From positions 62,001 to 126,000 of the forward strand of contig JBFWVR010000006.1 of assembly GCA_050246635.1 (NCBI GenBank): a stretch of 64,000 nucleotides of DNA. The letters run 5' to 3'. The notes under the pieces are model-generated. The model worked only from the letters and a program-made list of their open reading frames with translations, did no database searches and had not been told where the DNA came from. Positions 1-8,720 of the stretch are shown piece after piece. This stretch comes from JBFWVR01 sp050246635. Its GTDB lineage: Bacteria > Acidobacteriota > Vicinamibacteria > Vicinamibacterales > UBA2999. Position 1 is the first letter of the stretch, and the number at the start of each line of letters is the position of its first letter. The translations under genes and the position numbers were made by a program.

Positions 1-765
1 ACGCTGGTGGACCGCCTCACCACCGAGACGCGTGCGGCCGGCGAGACGCTGGGCGTGATCGCCGTGGACCCGACGAGCCCGTTCACCGGCGGCGCGGTGC
101 TGGGCGACCGGCTCCGCATGCAGGCGCACGCGGCCGACGAGGACGTCTTCATCCGGAGCATGGCGACCCGCGGCCACCTCGGCGGCCTGGCGCGCGCGAC
201 GAGTGAAGTCGCCCTCGTGCTCGACGCGGCGGGCAAGAGCCTCGTCGTGATCGAGACGGTCGGTGTCGGGCAGGACGAGGTCGACATCGTGCGCAGCGCC
301 GATGTCTCGATCGTCGTGCTTGTGCCGGGCACCGGTGACGAGGTGCAGGCCCTCAAGGCCGGCATCATGGAGATCGCCGACATCTTCGTCGTCAACAAGG
401 CGGACCGGGAGGGGGCCGACCGGATGGTCACGGCCATCGAGTCGAACCTCGCGCTGCAGACCTACGGCGACGGGGAATGGCGGCCGCCGATCGTGAAGAC
501 CGTCGCCTCGTCCGGCGCGGGCGTCCCCGAGCTCTGGCAGACGATCAAGGCGTTCCGGGCGCACTCGGCCGGGGCGCGGGAGCGTCGGCTCAAGGCGCGC
601 AACGAGTTCCGGCTCCGGGAGCTGCTCACGCAGCGGTTCCTCGAGCGCGTCGAATCTGGCGTGCTGCAGCCGGGCGAGTTCGACGCGCTCGTGGCGCGGG
701 TGGCCGCGCGGGAGCTCGATCCGTACACGGCCGCGGCCGACATCCTCGCGCGCACGTTGCGCTGA
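1..765 (+). CDS. meaB: MeaB/ArgK-family G3E GTPase, 5'-truncated
   Basis: Metallochaperone GTPase that loads and protects adenosylcobalamin-dependent methylmalonyl-CoA mutase. The window opens inside the gene: frame 1 starts T-L-V, the tail of the Walker A loop, so the N-terminus lies upstream. Visible motifs are the family signature DPTSPFTGGAVLGDRLRM (about residues 20-37 of the visible part), the switch region ETVGVGQDEVD and the guanine-specificity motif VVNKAD. The C-terminal helices match the MeaB dimerisation arm. It is followed 30 nt downstream by a methylmalonyl-CoA epimerase fusion, which fixes the pathway as propionyl-CoA/methylmalonyl-CoA metabolism. The mutase itself is presumably upstream, outside the window. 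Confidence 0.93.
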   Translation, partial: TLVDRLTTETRAAGETLGVIAVDPTSPFTGGAVLGDRLRMQAHAADEDVFIRSMATRGHLGGLARATSEVALVLDAAGKSLVVIETVGVGQDEVDIVRSADVSIVVLVPGTGDEVQALKAGIMEIADIFVVNKADREGADRMVTAIESNLALQTYGDGEWRPPIVKTVASSGAGVPELWQTIKAFRAHSAGARERRLKARNEFRLRELLTQRFLERVESGVLQPGEFDALVARVAARELDPYTAAADILARTLR

Positions 766-795
766 CGGCCGGCCGCGCGCCGGCGAAGTGAACCC

Positions 796-2058
796 ATGAG
801 ACTCGACCACCTCGGCATCGCCGTCCAGGATCTCGAGAAGGCGCTGGCCTTCTATCGCGACGCGCTGGGCCTGCACGTGGAGGCGCCGGAAGAGGTGGCC
901 TCGCAGCGGGTGCGTGCCCACTTCATCCCGGTGGGGGAGGCGGCGCTCGAGCTGCTCGAGGCGACGGCCCCGGACTCGCCGATCCAGAAGTTCGTGGACA
1001 GGCGCGGGCCGGGCATCCACCACCTGACCTTGCGGGTGGACGACATCCGCGCCGCCCTCGAGCGCCTGAAGGCGAAGGGCGTGCGGCTGATCGACGAGGC
1101 CCCGAGGCCCGGCGCCGAGGGCGCGCTCGTCGCCTTCGTGCACCCGTCGGCGTCACACGGCGTGCTCGTGGAGCTGAAGCAGCCCGCCCCGCGCGTCGCC
1201 CGGTTCCGCACGCCGGTCGCGCACACGCTGGGCGACCTCGAGCTCGTGACGCTGTCGGATGGCTTCTTCGGGCTCGACGGGGGCGCGATGTTCGGTGTGG
1301 TGCCCCGCACGCTCTGGGAGCGCCGGCTGCCGCCGGACGATCGCAACCGCATCCCGCTGGGCATGCGGCCGCTGCTGGTCCGGGGCGCGGGGCAGACGAT
1401 CCTCATCGACGCCGGGTGTGGCGACAAGATGGACGCGAAGAGCGCGGACATCTACGGCCTCGAGCGCGCCTACCACCTCGACCACTCGCTGGCCGAGGCC
1501 GGGCTCGGCGCCGAGGACATCGATCTGGTCATCGCGAGCCACCTCCACTTCGATCACGTCGGCGGCTTCACCGCCCGGGCGGCGGACGGCCGGATCGTGC
1601 CGCGGTTCCCGAAGGCGCGCTACGTCGCGCACCGCGGCGAGTGGGAGGACGCGACGCACCCGCACGAGCGCAACCGGGCGAGCTACCTGCAGGAGAACTT
1701 CGTGCCGCTCCAGGAGGCGGGCGTGCTGACGCTGGTCGACGACGGGGCGGAGATTGCGCCGGGCATCCGCTACCGCCGGTCGGGTGGGCACACGATGCAC
1801 CACCAGGTCCTGATGATCGAGTCGGGCGGTCGCACCGCGGTCTTCGCGGCCGACATGTTCCCGACGGCGGTGCACGTGCCCGATCCCTGGATCATGGGCT
1901 ACGACCTCTACCCGATGGACACGCTCGCGTTCAAGAAGGCCTTCGCGCGGGAGGCCATCGAGCGGGAGTACCTCATCTACTTCGAGCACGATCCGTCGCT
2001 GGCCGCGGGTATCCTCCGCGAGCGCGACGGCAAGCGGGCGGTCGAGCGCGTCATCTGA
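796..2058 (+). CDS. Methylmalonyl-CoA epimerase fused to an MBL-fold hydrolase
   Basis: Two-domain protein of 420 aa. Residues 1-130 are a glyoxalase/VOC domain of the methylmalonyl-CoA epimerase type, with likely metal ligands H5, H76 and E126 and the signature GIHHLTLRV. This domain interconverts (R)- and (S)-methylmalonyl-CoA. Residues about 142-420 form a metallo-beta-lactamase fold with H249-x-H251-x-D253-H254, H332, D353 and H398, a full di-metal set, so the domain should be catalytic; its substrate is unknown. The reading frame is continuous with no internal start needed. Position next to meaB supports the epimerase call. Standalone epimerases are about 130-150 aa, so the fusion is unusual. 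Confidence 0.85.
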   Translation: MRLDHLGIAVQDLEKALAFYRDALGLHVEAPEEVASQRVRAHFIPVGEAALELLEATAPDSPIQKFVDRRGPGIHHLTLRVDDIRAALERLKAKGVRLIDEAPRPGAEGALVAFVHPSASHGVLVELKQPAPRVARFRTPVAHTLGDLELVTLSDGFFGLDGGAMFGVVPRTLWERRLPPDDRNRIPLGMRPLLVRGAGQTILIDAGCGDKMDAKSADIYGLERAYHLDHSLAEAGLGAEDIDLVIASHLHFDHVGGFTARAADGRIVPRFPKARYVAHRGEWEDATHPHERNRASYLQENFVPLQEAGVLTLVDDGAEIAPGIRYRRSGGHTMHHQVLMIESGGRTAVFAADMFPTAVHVPDPWIMGYDLYPMDTLAFKKAFAREAIEREYLIYFEHDPSLAAGILRERDGKRAVERVI

Positions 2059-2093
2059 CCGTCCCCACGATTCCTGACTTCCCCAAGGACACC

Positions 2094-2954
2094 ATGTCGG
2101 CACAACTCGGGATCATCGGCGGCAGCGGGCTCTATGCGATGGACGAGCTCACGGATCGGGACCAGCGCCTGCTCACGACGCCGTTCGGCGATCCGTCGGG
2201 TCCCTACGTGCTCGGCACGCTGCGCGGCAAGCGCGTGGCCTTCCTCGCGCGCCACGGCGAGGGCCACCGCCACACGCCATCCGAGCTGAACTACCGCGCC
2301 AACATCTACGGCTTCAAGGTGCTCGGCGTCGAGGCCATCATCTCGGCGAGCGCCGTCGGCAGCCTCAAGGAGCAGTACCGCCCGCTCGACATCGTCTTCC
2401 CGGACCAGTTCATCGACCGGACGCGTGGGCGCGCCAGCACGTTCTTCGGCAACGGCCTCGTCGCGCACGTCGGCTTCGCCCACCCGTTCTGCGAGCCGCT
2501 CCGCACGATGACCGCGGCCTGCGCCGAGGGCGTCGTGCCGAAGGTCCACTCGGGCGGCACGTACGTCTGCATGGAGGGGCCGGCCTTCTCGACCGTCGCC
2601 GAGTCGAACCTCTACCGCTCGTGGGGCGCCGACGTGATCGGCATGACGAACCTCACCGAGGCGAAGCTCGCCCGCGAGGCCGAGATCTGCTACACGACGA
2701 TGGCGCTCGTGACCGACTACGATTGCTGGCACCCGGATCACGAGAGCGTGACCGTGGAGATGATCATCGACGTGCTGCAGAAGAACGCGAAGGCCGCCCA
2801 GCAGGTGATCGCCGGCGCCGTGGAACGGTACGCCGGCCGGCAGGGCTGCCACTGCGGGAGCGCCCTGGCCACCGCCATCATCACGCGTCCCGAGGCCGTG
2901 CCGGCGCGGGTCAAGCAGGACCTCGCGCCCATCGTCGGCAAGTACCTGAAGTAA
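2094..2954 (+). CDS. mtnP: S-methyl-5'-thioadenosine phosphorylase
   Basis: Purine nucleoside phosphorylase family, 286 aa, cleaving methylthioadenosine to adenine and methylthioribose-1-phosphate (methionine/polyamine salvage). Visible features are the N-terminal GGSGLY (9-14), the phosphate-binding RHGEGHRH (53-60), EGPAFST (161-167), GMTN (183-186) and the base-specificity region TDYDCWH (207-213), whose aspartates favour 6-aminopurines. The ATG at 2094 gives the conserved N-terminus; the frame is open far upstream only because of high GC. A nucleoside kinase follows 52 nt downstream, suggesting a small purine-salvage operon. Confidence 0.93.
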   Translation: MSAQLGIIGGSGLYAMDELTDRDQRLLTTPFGDPSGPYVLGTLRGKRVAFLARHGEGHRHTPSELNYRANIYGFKVLGVEAIISASAVGSLKEQYRPLDIVFPDQFIDRTRGRASTFFGNGLVAHVGFAHPFCEPLRTMTAACAEGVVPKVHSGGTYVCMEGPAFSTVAESNLYRSWGADVIGMTNLTEAKLAREAEICYTTMALVTDYDCWHPDHESVTVEMIIDVLQKNAKAAQQVIAGAVERYAGRQGCHCGSALATAIITRPEAVPARVKQDLAPIVGKYLK

Positions 2955-3006
2955 CCCGGGCGTGCGCGCCCCCAACCCGGAGCCGAAGAGAGGAGCACCC
3001 GAGCCC

Positions 3007-3948
3007 ATGAACCTGGTCGTCACCGGATCGATTGCTTTCGACTACCTGATGTCCTTCCCTGGCAAGTTCACCGAGCACCTGCTGCCGGAGCACATGCACC
3101 GCGTCAGCCTGAGTTTCCTCGTGGACTCGATGGACAAGCGGCGCGGGGGCTGCGCGCCGAACATCGCGTACACGCTGGCGCTGCTCGGCGAGAAGCCGCT
3201 GCTGATGGCGGCTGCCGGCCAGGACTTCGGGGACTACCGCGCGTGGCTCGAGTCGGCCGGCGTGGACACGTCGCTCGTCCGGGTCGTCGACGGGAAGTTC
3301 ACGGCGTCGTTCTTCTGCAGCACGGACGAGGCCAACAACCAGATCGCGTCCTTTTACACGGGCGCGATGGCCAACGCCGGGGAGCTGTCGTTCCGGACCG
3401 TGAAGGGCCTGGGCGCCGAGGCGCTCGCGATCGTGTCGCCGAACGACCCCGGCGCGATGGTGCAGTACGCCGAGGAGTGCAGCACGCTCGGGATCCGGTA
3501 CATCTGGGATCCGGGCCAGCAGTGCGCGCGCATGGACGGCTCGCAGCTCAAGGACGGCGTCATCGGCGCGTTCATGGTGATCGTGAACGACTACGAGTAC
3601 GAGCTGCTGCGGCAGAAGACCGGCATGACCGAGGCCGACATCCTCAAGGAGGTCGAGCTGCTCGTCGTCACCAAGGGCGAGCACGGGTGCACGGTCCTGA
3701 CGAAGGACGGCGCGACCGACGTGCCGGCCGTGACCCCCGACCGCATCGAGGACCCGACCGGCGTCGGCGACGCCTTCCGCGGCGGCTTCATGAAGGGCCT
3801 GGCGATGAAGGCGTCCTACGACACCTGCGCGAAGCTGGGCAGCGTGGCCGCCACCTACGCTCTCGAGCACCTCGGTGGCACCAGCCACGCCTACACGTGG
3901 AAGGAGTTCACGGAGCGCTACGCGCAGCACTTCGGGGCGCTGGCGTAG
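3007..3948 (+). CDS. PfkB-family carbohydrate/nucleoside kinase, adenosine-kinase-like
   Basis: Ribokinase-fold kinase of 313 aa. It has the N-terminal substrate site GGCAPN (47-52), where sugar and nucleoside kinases carry GG-x-xxN, and the C-terminal anion-hole motif DPTGVGDAF (249-257) with catalytic D255. The sequence resembles bacterial PfkB proteins annotated as adenosine kinase. Location after MTA phosphorylase supports a purine or ribose salvage substrate, but specificity cannot be read from sequence. The start was chosen at ATG 3007 because a GAGAGGAGC Shine-Dalgarno lies about 10 nt upstream. Confidence 0.82.
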   Translation: MNLVVTGSIAFDYLMSFPGKFTEHLLPEHMHRVSLSFLVDSMDKRRGGCAPNIAYTLALLGEKPLLMAAAGQDFGDYRAWLESAGVDTSLVRVVDGKFTASFFCSTDEANNQIASFYTGAMANAGELSFRTVKGLGAEALAIVSPNDPGAMVQYAEECSTLGIRYIWDPGQQCARMDGSQLKDGVIGAFMVIVNDYEYELLRQKTGMTEADILKEVELLVVTKGEHGCTVLTKDGATDVPAVTPDRIEDPTGVGDAFRGGFMKGLAMKASYDTCAKLGSVAATYALEHLGGTSHAYTWKEFTERYAQHFGALA

Positions 3949-3972
3949 GGCTGGACTCGCTTCCAGATGGAC

Positions 3973-4000
3973 GAAGGGCCGCGGGAGACCGCGGCCCTTC
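3973..4000. terminator. Perfect 12-bp stem with GAGA loop between convergent genes
   Basis: Arms 3973-3984 and 3989-4000 are perfect inverted complements with a GNRA-type GAGA loop. It lies just after the kinase stop at 3948 and before the repeat block that separates it from the convergent efflux operon. There is no T-tract on either side, so it is terminator-like rather than a classical intrinsic terminator. Confidence 0.6.
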
Positions 4001-4009
4001 GCGCCTACG

Positions 4010-4234
4010 CTCGCCGGAACTCGCGCTGCGCGCTCGCGAGGACTCGCTGCGCTCGCTAGGACTCGCCGCTGCGCGGCTCGCTGGGACTCGGCGCCTTGCG
4101 GCGCCTCGCTCGGAAGGGACGGGCCGGTCGAAGTGAGGGCCTCCTCCCTTCCTGGCGAGGCACCGAAGGTGCCGAGTCCCAGCGAACGCAGTGAGTCGTA
4201 GCGAGCCGCGGAGCGGCGAGTCCTAGCGAGTTCG
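4010..4234. repeat. Array of short palindromic units arranged as one large inverted repeat
   Basis: This fills most of the 311-nt gap between the convergent kinase and efflux genes. The left half holds at least four units of the form GGACTCG - variable palindrome - CTCGCT(A/G)G. The right half (about 4153-4234) carries the same units in reverse complement plus one extra. The centre is an 8-bp repeat, 4112-4119 paired with 4145-4152. No coding capacity is evident. It looks like a clustered REP-type sequence. Confidence 0.75.
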
Positions 4235-4259
4235 AACCGATATCCAGCGAGAACGGGTC

Positions 4260-7200
4260 CTATTCGGTCCCCGCGGCCGCCTGCGCGCGCGCGGCGGCGA
4301 CGATGCGGTCGTACTTGGCCTGCATGAGCAGCCACTCGGTCTCGAGCAGCCGGACGCGCGCGTCGTTGAACTCGGCAGACGTGATCACGCCGTTCTCGTA
4401 GGACACCTGCGCGATCGACACGCCCTCGCGCGCGAGCTCGAGCGCCTTCTCCTGGGTCGCGACGACCTCCGCGGACGACTCATAGGCGGTCCACGCCGAC
4501 TCCAGCTCGAGGCGCGCACCGTCCAGCGCGGCCTGCAGCCCGTGTTCCGCCTGCTGCGCCTGCGCCTGTGCCACCGCCCGCCGCGCGCCGGCGCCCGGCG
4601 CCGAGAAGAGCGGCACCCGGAGCGCCAGGCCCACGGTGTAGCTCTGGTTGTCGCTGTTCAGCAGGTTGCTGAAGCCGTCCTCCTGGTACTGCAGGTTGCC
4701 GGTGAGCGCCAGGCTCGGCTTCCACTCCGCGTTCGCCAGCGAGACGGCGTGCTCGGCCATCTCGTGCCGGGCGCCGAAGGCGCGCAGGTCGGGGCGGGAG
4801 GGCAGCGACGCGTCGAGCGCCGTCCGGGTCAGGCCGGGCGCCGGATCGTCCAGCGTGCCGCGCAGGACGAGCCGCTGGGCCTGGGGCAGCGACAGCAGCG
4901 TCCGCAGCGCCTGGTGCGACGTGTCGACCGCGGCCTGCGCCTGGATGCGCCGCGCCCGGGAGTTCGCGACCTCGACCTCGGCCTGCAGGACGTCCAGCCG
5001 GGCGACCGTGCCCGCCTCGAAGCGCGCCCGCGCGAGTTCGAGCTGGCGCTCGGCGAGCCGGACCTGCTCGTCCGCGACATCGACCCCTCCCTGGTTCATG
5101 AGCGCGCCGTAGAACGCCGCGGTGACCTGCTGGCGCAGCTCCTGCCGGCCGCGCTCGAGGGAGAGCTTCGCCTGGTCGAGCCCGGCGGCCTGGATGCCGT
5201 AGGCGCTCGTGAGCCGCCCGCCGGTGTAGAGCGGCTGCGACACGTCGACCTGCATGATGTTCCGGCGCGTGAACGCCGCCTGGAAGGTCTGCTCCTCCGG
5301 CCCGAAGATCCCGGCGGGAATCCGGATCAGCGGGAACCGCTGCGCCGGCGTGAACTGGAAGTTCAGGTTCACGTCCGGCAGGAAGTTCGTCTTCGCCTCG
5401 GCCACCCGGCCCTGGCTCTCGCGCACCTGGTCCCCGGCAACCTTCAGCTGGGCGTTCTCGGCGAGTGCCCGGTCGAGCGCCTGGTCGTAGCTCAATTCCA
5501 GCGGCGCCGCGCCCGCCGCGGAAGGCGTCTGGCCGAACGCCGTCGACGCCGAGAGGATCCAGCCGGCCAGCGCGACGAGCAGGACGAGGCCGGCCGTGCG
5601 CACCGCCGGGTGCAGCCGCGCCTCGGGATTGGCGCGCCAGCTCTTCACCCGCGCGACAATGCGCGAGAGCAGCAGCAGCGACACCGGCACCACGAGCAGC
5701 GTGAGGCCCGTGGACGTAATCAGCCCGCCGATGGTCGCAATCGAGATCGGGGCGCGGAACTCGCCACCTTCGCCGGTGCCCATCGCGGACGGCAGCATGC
5801 CGAGGATCATCGCCATCGTCGTCATCAGGATGGGACGGAGGCGGATCGGCCCTGCCTTCAGGATGGCCTGCTCGATCGGCAGGCCCTCGCGCACGTGCTG
5901 GTTCGTCAGGTCGACCAGCAGGATCGCGTTCTTCGTCACGAGCCCCATCAGCATGACCATGCCGATCATCGGCGGCATGCCGATGTTGTTGCCCGTCACG
6001 AGGATGGCCAGCAGGGCGCCCACGATGGCCAGCGGCAGCGACAGCATGATGATGAACGGTTCGAGGAACGACTCGAACTGCGAGGCCAGGACGATGTAGA
6101 TGAAGGCGACCGCGAGGATGAGCGCGAGCCCCATCGCCTGCGCCGACTCCTGCATCAGCTCGACGTCGCCCGCGAAGCCCCACTCGAAGTTGGGGGGCAT
6201 GTCGAGCGAGGCCATGACCGTGCCGACGTCACTGGTCACGTCGCCGAGCGCGCGGTTGTCGAGCTCGATGCCGATCTTGGCCTGCCGCCGTCGCTGCTCA
6301 CGTTCGATGTTGGTCGGGCCCACGCCCGGCTCCATCGTGACGATGTCGCCCGAGGGCACCGCGGCGCCCCGAGGCGAGTAGATCGGGGCCCGCGCGATGG
6401 CCTCGAAGTCGTTCCGGTACTCCGGCGCCAGGCGGACGCGGATGTCGTACTCCTTGTCCCCGTCGCGGAGCTTGGTGGGGACCACGCCCTCGACCATGCC
6501 GCGCAGCTGCGTCGCCACGCTCGCGACGTCGAAGCCCAGATCCGCGGCCAGGCGCCGGTTGACGCGGGCCACCATCTCCGGCTGGCCGCTCTCGAGGGTG
6601 CTGTCGACGTCGACCGCACCCGGCACCCGCTTGATGCGGGCCACGGCCTCGTCGCTCAGCCGCTGCAGCGCCTCCATGTCGTCGCCGCGGATGTAGACGT
6701 TCAGCGGCGCCTCCGACGGGGCCCCCTGCATGAACTCCGGATCGGCGACCGTGGTCTTGATGAGGGGAAGCGCCGCCAGGCGGCCGCGCACGTCGCTCTT
6801 GAGCGCGGCAAGGCCACGCTCGCGCTCGTATTTCTTCGTCGTCTTGACCCGCAGGTTCGCCTTCAGCGGATCCCCCTCGACGCCGACGGTCGAGAAGATC
6901 TGCCGCACCTCCGGGAGCTCGCGCACCACCGACTCGACCCCCGCCACGAGCGTCGTCGTCTCCTCGAACGACGTGCCCGGTGGCACCTCGACGTTCACCA
7001 CGAACTCGCCGCGGTCCTCGGAGGGCACGAACTCCGTCCCCATGACGCCCAGCGTCGAGAGGCTGCCGACGAACACGACGGTCGCGATGCCGATGACCGC
7101 CCAGGGGTGGCCGATGGCCCACTCGAGCACGCGGTGGTACCGCGCGTCGATGCGGTCGTAGAAGGCGCCCCACCGCTCGAGGAACCGGCCGACGCGGGTG

Positions 7201-8690
7201 CGGGTCCGCTCCTCCGGCGGGATGTAGCGGACGAACCGCGACGACAGCATGGGGTCGAGCGTGAATGCCACGAGCAGCGACATCGCGACCGCGAACGCGA
7301 TGGTGAGCGCGAAGGACTTGAAGAACTGCCCGACGATGCCGGTCATGAAGCCGACCGGGAGGAAGACGGCCAGGATCGTGAAGGTGGTCGCCATGACCGC
7401 GAGCCCGATCTCCGAGGTGCCGTTCCGCGCCGCGGTCACCGGGTCCTCCCCGTGCTCCATGTGGCGGTAGATGTTCTCCCGCACCACGACCGCGTCGTCG
7501 ATCAGGATGCCGATGACGAGCGACAGCGCCATCAGCGTCATCATGTTGATCGTGAAGCCCACGACGTACATGAAGAAGAACGTGGCGATCACGGACGTCG
7601 GCAGCGCGAGGGCCGAGATGAGCGTCGAGCGCCAGTCGCGCATGAAGATGAAGATGATGAGCACCGCCATCACGCCGCCGAAGATGATGTGGTTGCGCAC
7701 CTCGCGGACGTTCTCGCGGATGCCGTCGGCGTCGCTGTGCACCGGCCGGATCTGCAGGTCGGGGAAGCTCGTCGCGACGCGTGCCAGCGTCTCCTCGACG
7801 CGGTCCGCGATCTCCACCGTGTTCGCGCCGGCCTGCTTCCGGATCGCGAACGACACCGCGTCCACGCCGTCCAGCCGCGTCGTCGACGTGCGGTCCTCGT
7901 AGCCGTCCACGACGTCGGCGACGTCGCGCAGGCGCACGGTGGACCCGCCGGTGGAGCGGAGGATCACGTTGGCGATCTCGTCCACGGCGTCGAACTCGCC
8001 CTTCGTCCGGAGCGAGATGCTCCGGCCGTCACGCTTGACCTGGCCGCCGGGCACGTCGAGGTTCTCGGCGGCCAGCTTCTGCGCCACCTCGTTGAGCGGC
8101 ATGCCGAGGGCCTCGAGCCGCCGCGGGTCCAGGTTCACCTGGATCTCGCGGATCTCGCCGCCGTTCACCTGCACCGCCGCCACGCCGTCGATCTGCTCCA
8201 GCAGCGGCTTCAGGTCGTCCTCGACCCGCAGCCGCGTCACGTCCGACGGCAGCGACGACCCGACGGCGTACACCATGATCGGGAGCGCCGCCACGTCGAA
8301 GCGCTGGATCGTCGGATCCTCGATCTCCTCGGGCAGCCGGCTGCGGATGGCCGCGACCTTCTCGCGGACCTCGGCGGTCGCCGCCTGCGCGTCCACCTCG
8401 AGCCGCAGCTCCACGCCGACCCGCGTGAAGCCCTCGGTGGACGTCGAGATGACGCGCTTGACGCCGTTGATGCCGGCCACGGCGTCCTCGATGGGCTCGG
8501 TGACCAGCGTCTCCACTTCCTCGGGCGCCGCGCCGGGATAGACGACGGCGATGTTGACGAAGGGGAAGTTGACCTCCGGGAAGAGGTCGATGCCCAGCCG
8601 TGTCATCGAGACGATGCCGAGCACCATGAAGCTCATGATGACCATCGTCGCGAAGACCGGCCGTTTGATGGAGGTGTTGGAAATCCACAT
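4260..8690 (-). CDS. RND efflux permease fused to TolC-family outer-membrane factor
   Basis: A 1476-aa fusion. Residues 1 to about 1025 are a full AcrB/HAE-type RND permease: N-terminal TM1, two large periplasmic loops, the TM4 proton-relay pair in GILIDDAVVV, and the TM10 lysine in LMGLVTKNAI. After the last TM helix there is a basic stretch, then a signal-peptide-like hydrophobic segment ending STAFGQ (about 1033-1053), then about 420 residues with TolC-type coiled-coil repeats (two OEP halves). The internal segment would thread the C-terminal domain into the periplasm, perhaps with cleavage. The adaptor gene lies just upstream. The substrate is unknown; drugs or lipids are typical. Confidence 0.9.
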   Translation of the reverse strand: MWISNTSIKRPVFATMVIMSFMVLGIVSMTRLGIDLFPEVNFPFVNIAVVYPGAAPEEVETLVTEPIEDAVAGINGVKRVISTSTEGFTRVGVELRLEVDAQAATAEVREKVAAIRSRLPEEIEDPTIQRFDVAALPIMVYAVGSSLPSDVTRLRVEDDLKPLLEQIDGVAAVQVNGGEIREIQVNLDPRRLEALGMPLNEVAQKLAAENLDVPGGQVKRDGRSISLRTKGEFDAVDEIANVILRSTGGSTVRLRDVADVVDGYEDRTSTTRLDGVDAVSFAIRKQAGANTVEIADRVEETLARVATSFPDLQIRPVHSDADGIRENVREVRNHIIFGGVMAVLIIFIFMRDWRSTLISALALPTSVIATFFFMYVVGFTINMMTLMALSLVIGILIDDAVVVRENIYRHMEHGEDPVTAARNGTSEIGLAVMATTFTILAVFLPVGFMTGIVGQFFKSFALTIAFAVAMSLLVAFTLDPMLSSRFVRYIPPEERTRTRVGRFLERWGAFYDRIDARYHRVLEWAIGHPWAVIGIATVVFVGSLSTLGVMGTEFVPSEDRGEFVVNVEVPPGTSFEETTTLVAGVESVVRELPEVRQIFSTVGVEGDPLKANLRVKTTKKYERERGLAALKSDVRGRLAALPLIKTTVADPEFMQGAPSEAPLNVYIRGDDMEALQRLSDEAVARIKRVPGAVDVDSTLESGQPEMVARVNRRLAADLGFDVASVATQLRGMVEGVVPTKLRDGDKEYDIRVRLAPEYRNDFEAIARAPIYSPRGAAVPSGDIVTMEPGVGPTNIEREQRRRQAKIGIELDNRALGDVTSDVGTVMASLDMPPNFEWGFAGDVELMQESAQAMGLALILAVAFIYIVLASQFESFLEPFIIMLSLPLAIVGALLAILVTGNNIGMPPMIGMVMLMGLVTKNAILLVDLTNQHVREGLPIEQAILKAGPIRLRPILMTTMAMILGMLPSAMGTGEGGEFRAPISIATIGGLITSTGLTLLVVPVSLLLLSRIVARVKSWRANPEARLHPAVRTAGLVLLVALAGWILSASTAFGQTPSAAGAAPLELSYDQALDRALAENAQLKVAGDQVRESQGRVAEAKTNFLPDVNLNFQFTPAQRFPLIRIPAGIFGPEEQTFQAAFTRRNIMQVDVSQPLYTGGRLTSAYGIQAAGLDQAKLSLERGRQELRQQVTAAFYGALMNQGGVDVADEQVRLAERQLELARARFEAGTVARLDVLQAEVEVANSRARRIQAQAAVDTSHQALRTLLSLPQAQRLVLRGTLDDPAPGLTRTALDASLPSRPDLRAFGARHEMAEHAVSLANAEWKPSLALTGNLQYQEDGFSNLLNSDNQSYTVGLALRVPLFSAPGAGARRAVAQAQAQQAEHGLQAALDGARLELESAWTAYESSAEVVATQEKALELAREGVSIAQVSYENGVITSAEFNDARVRLLETEWLLMQAKYDRIVAAARAQAAAGTE

Positions 8691-8720
8691 GGCTCGTTGG
8701 CTCCGGCTGACGCGCCCGGC

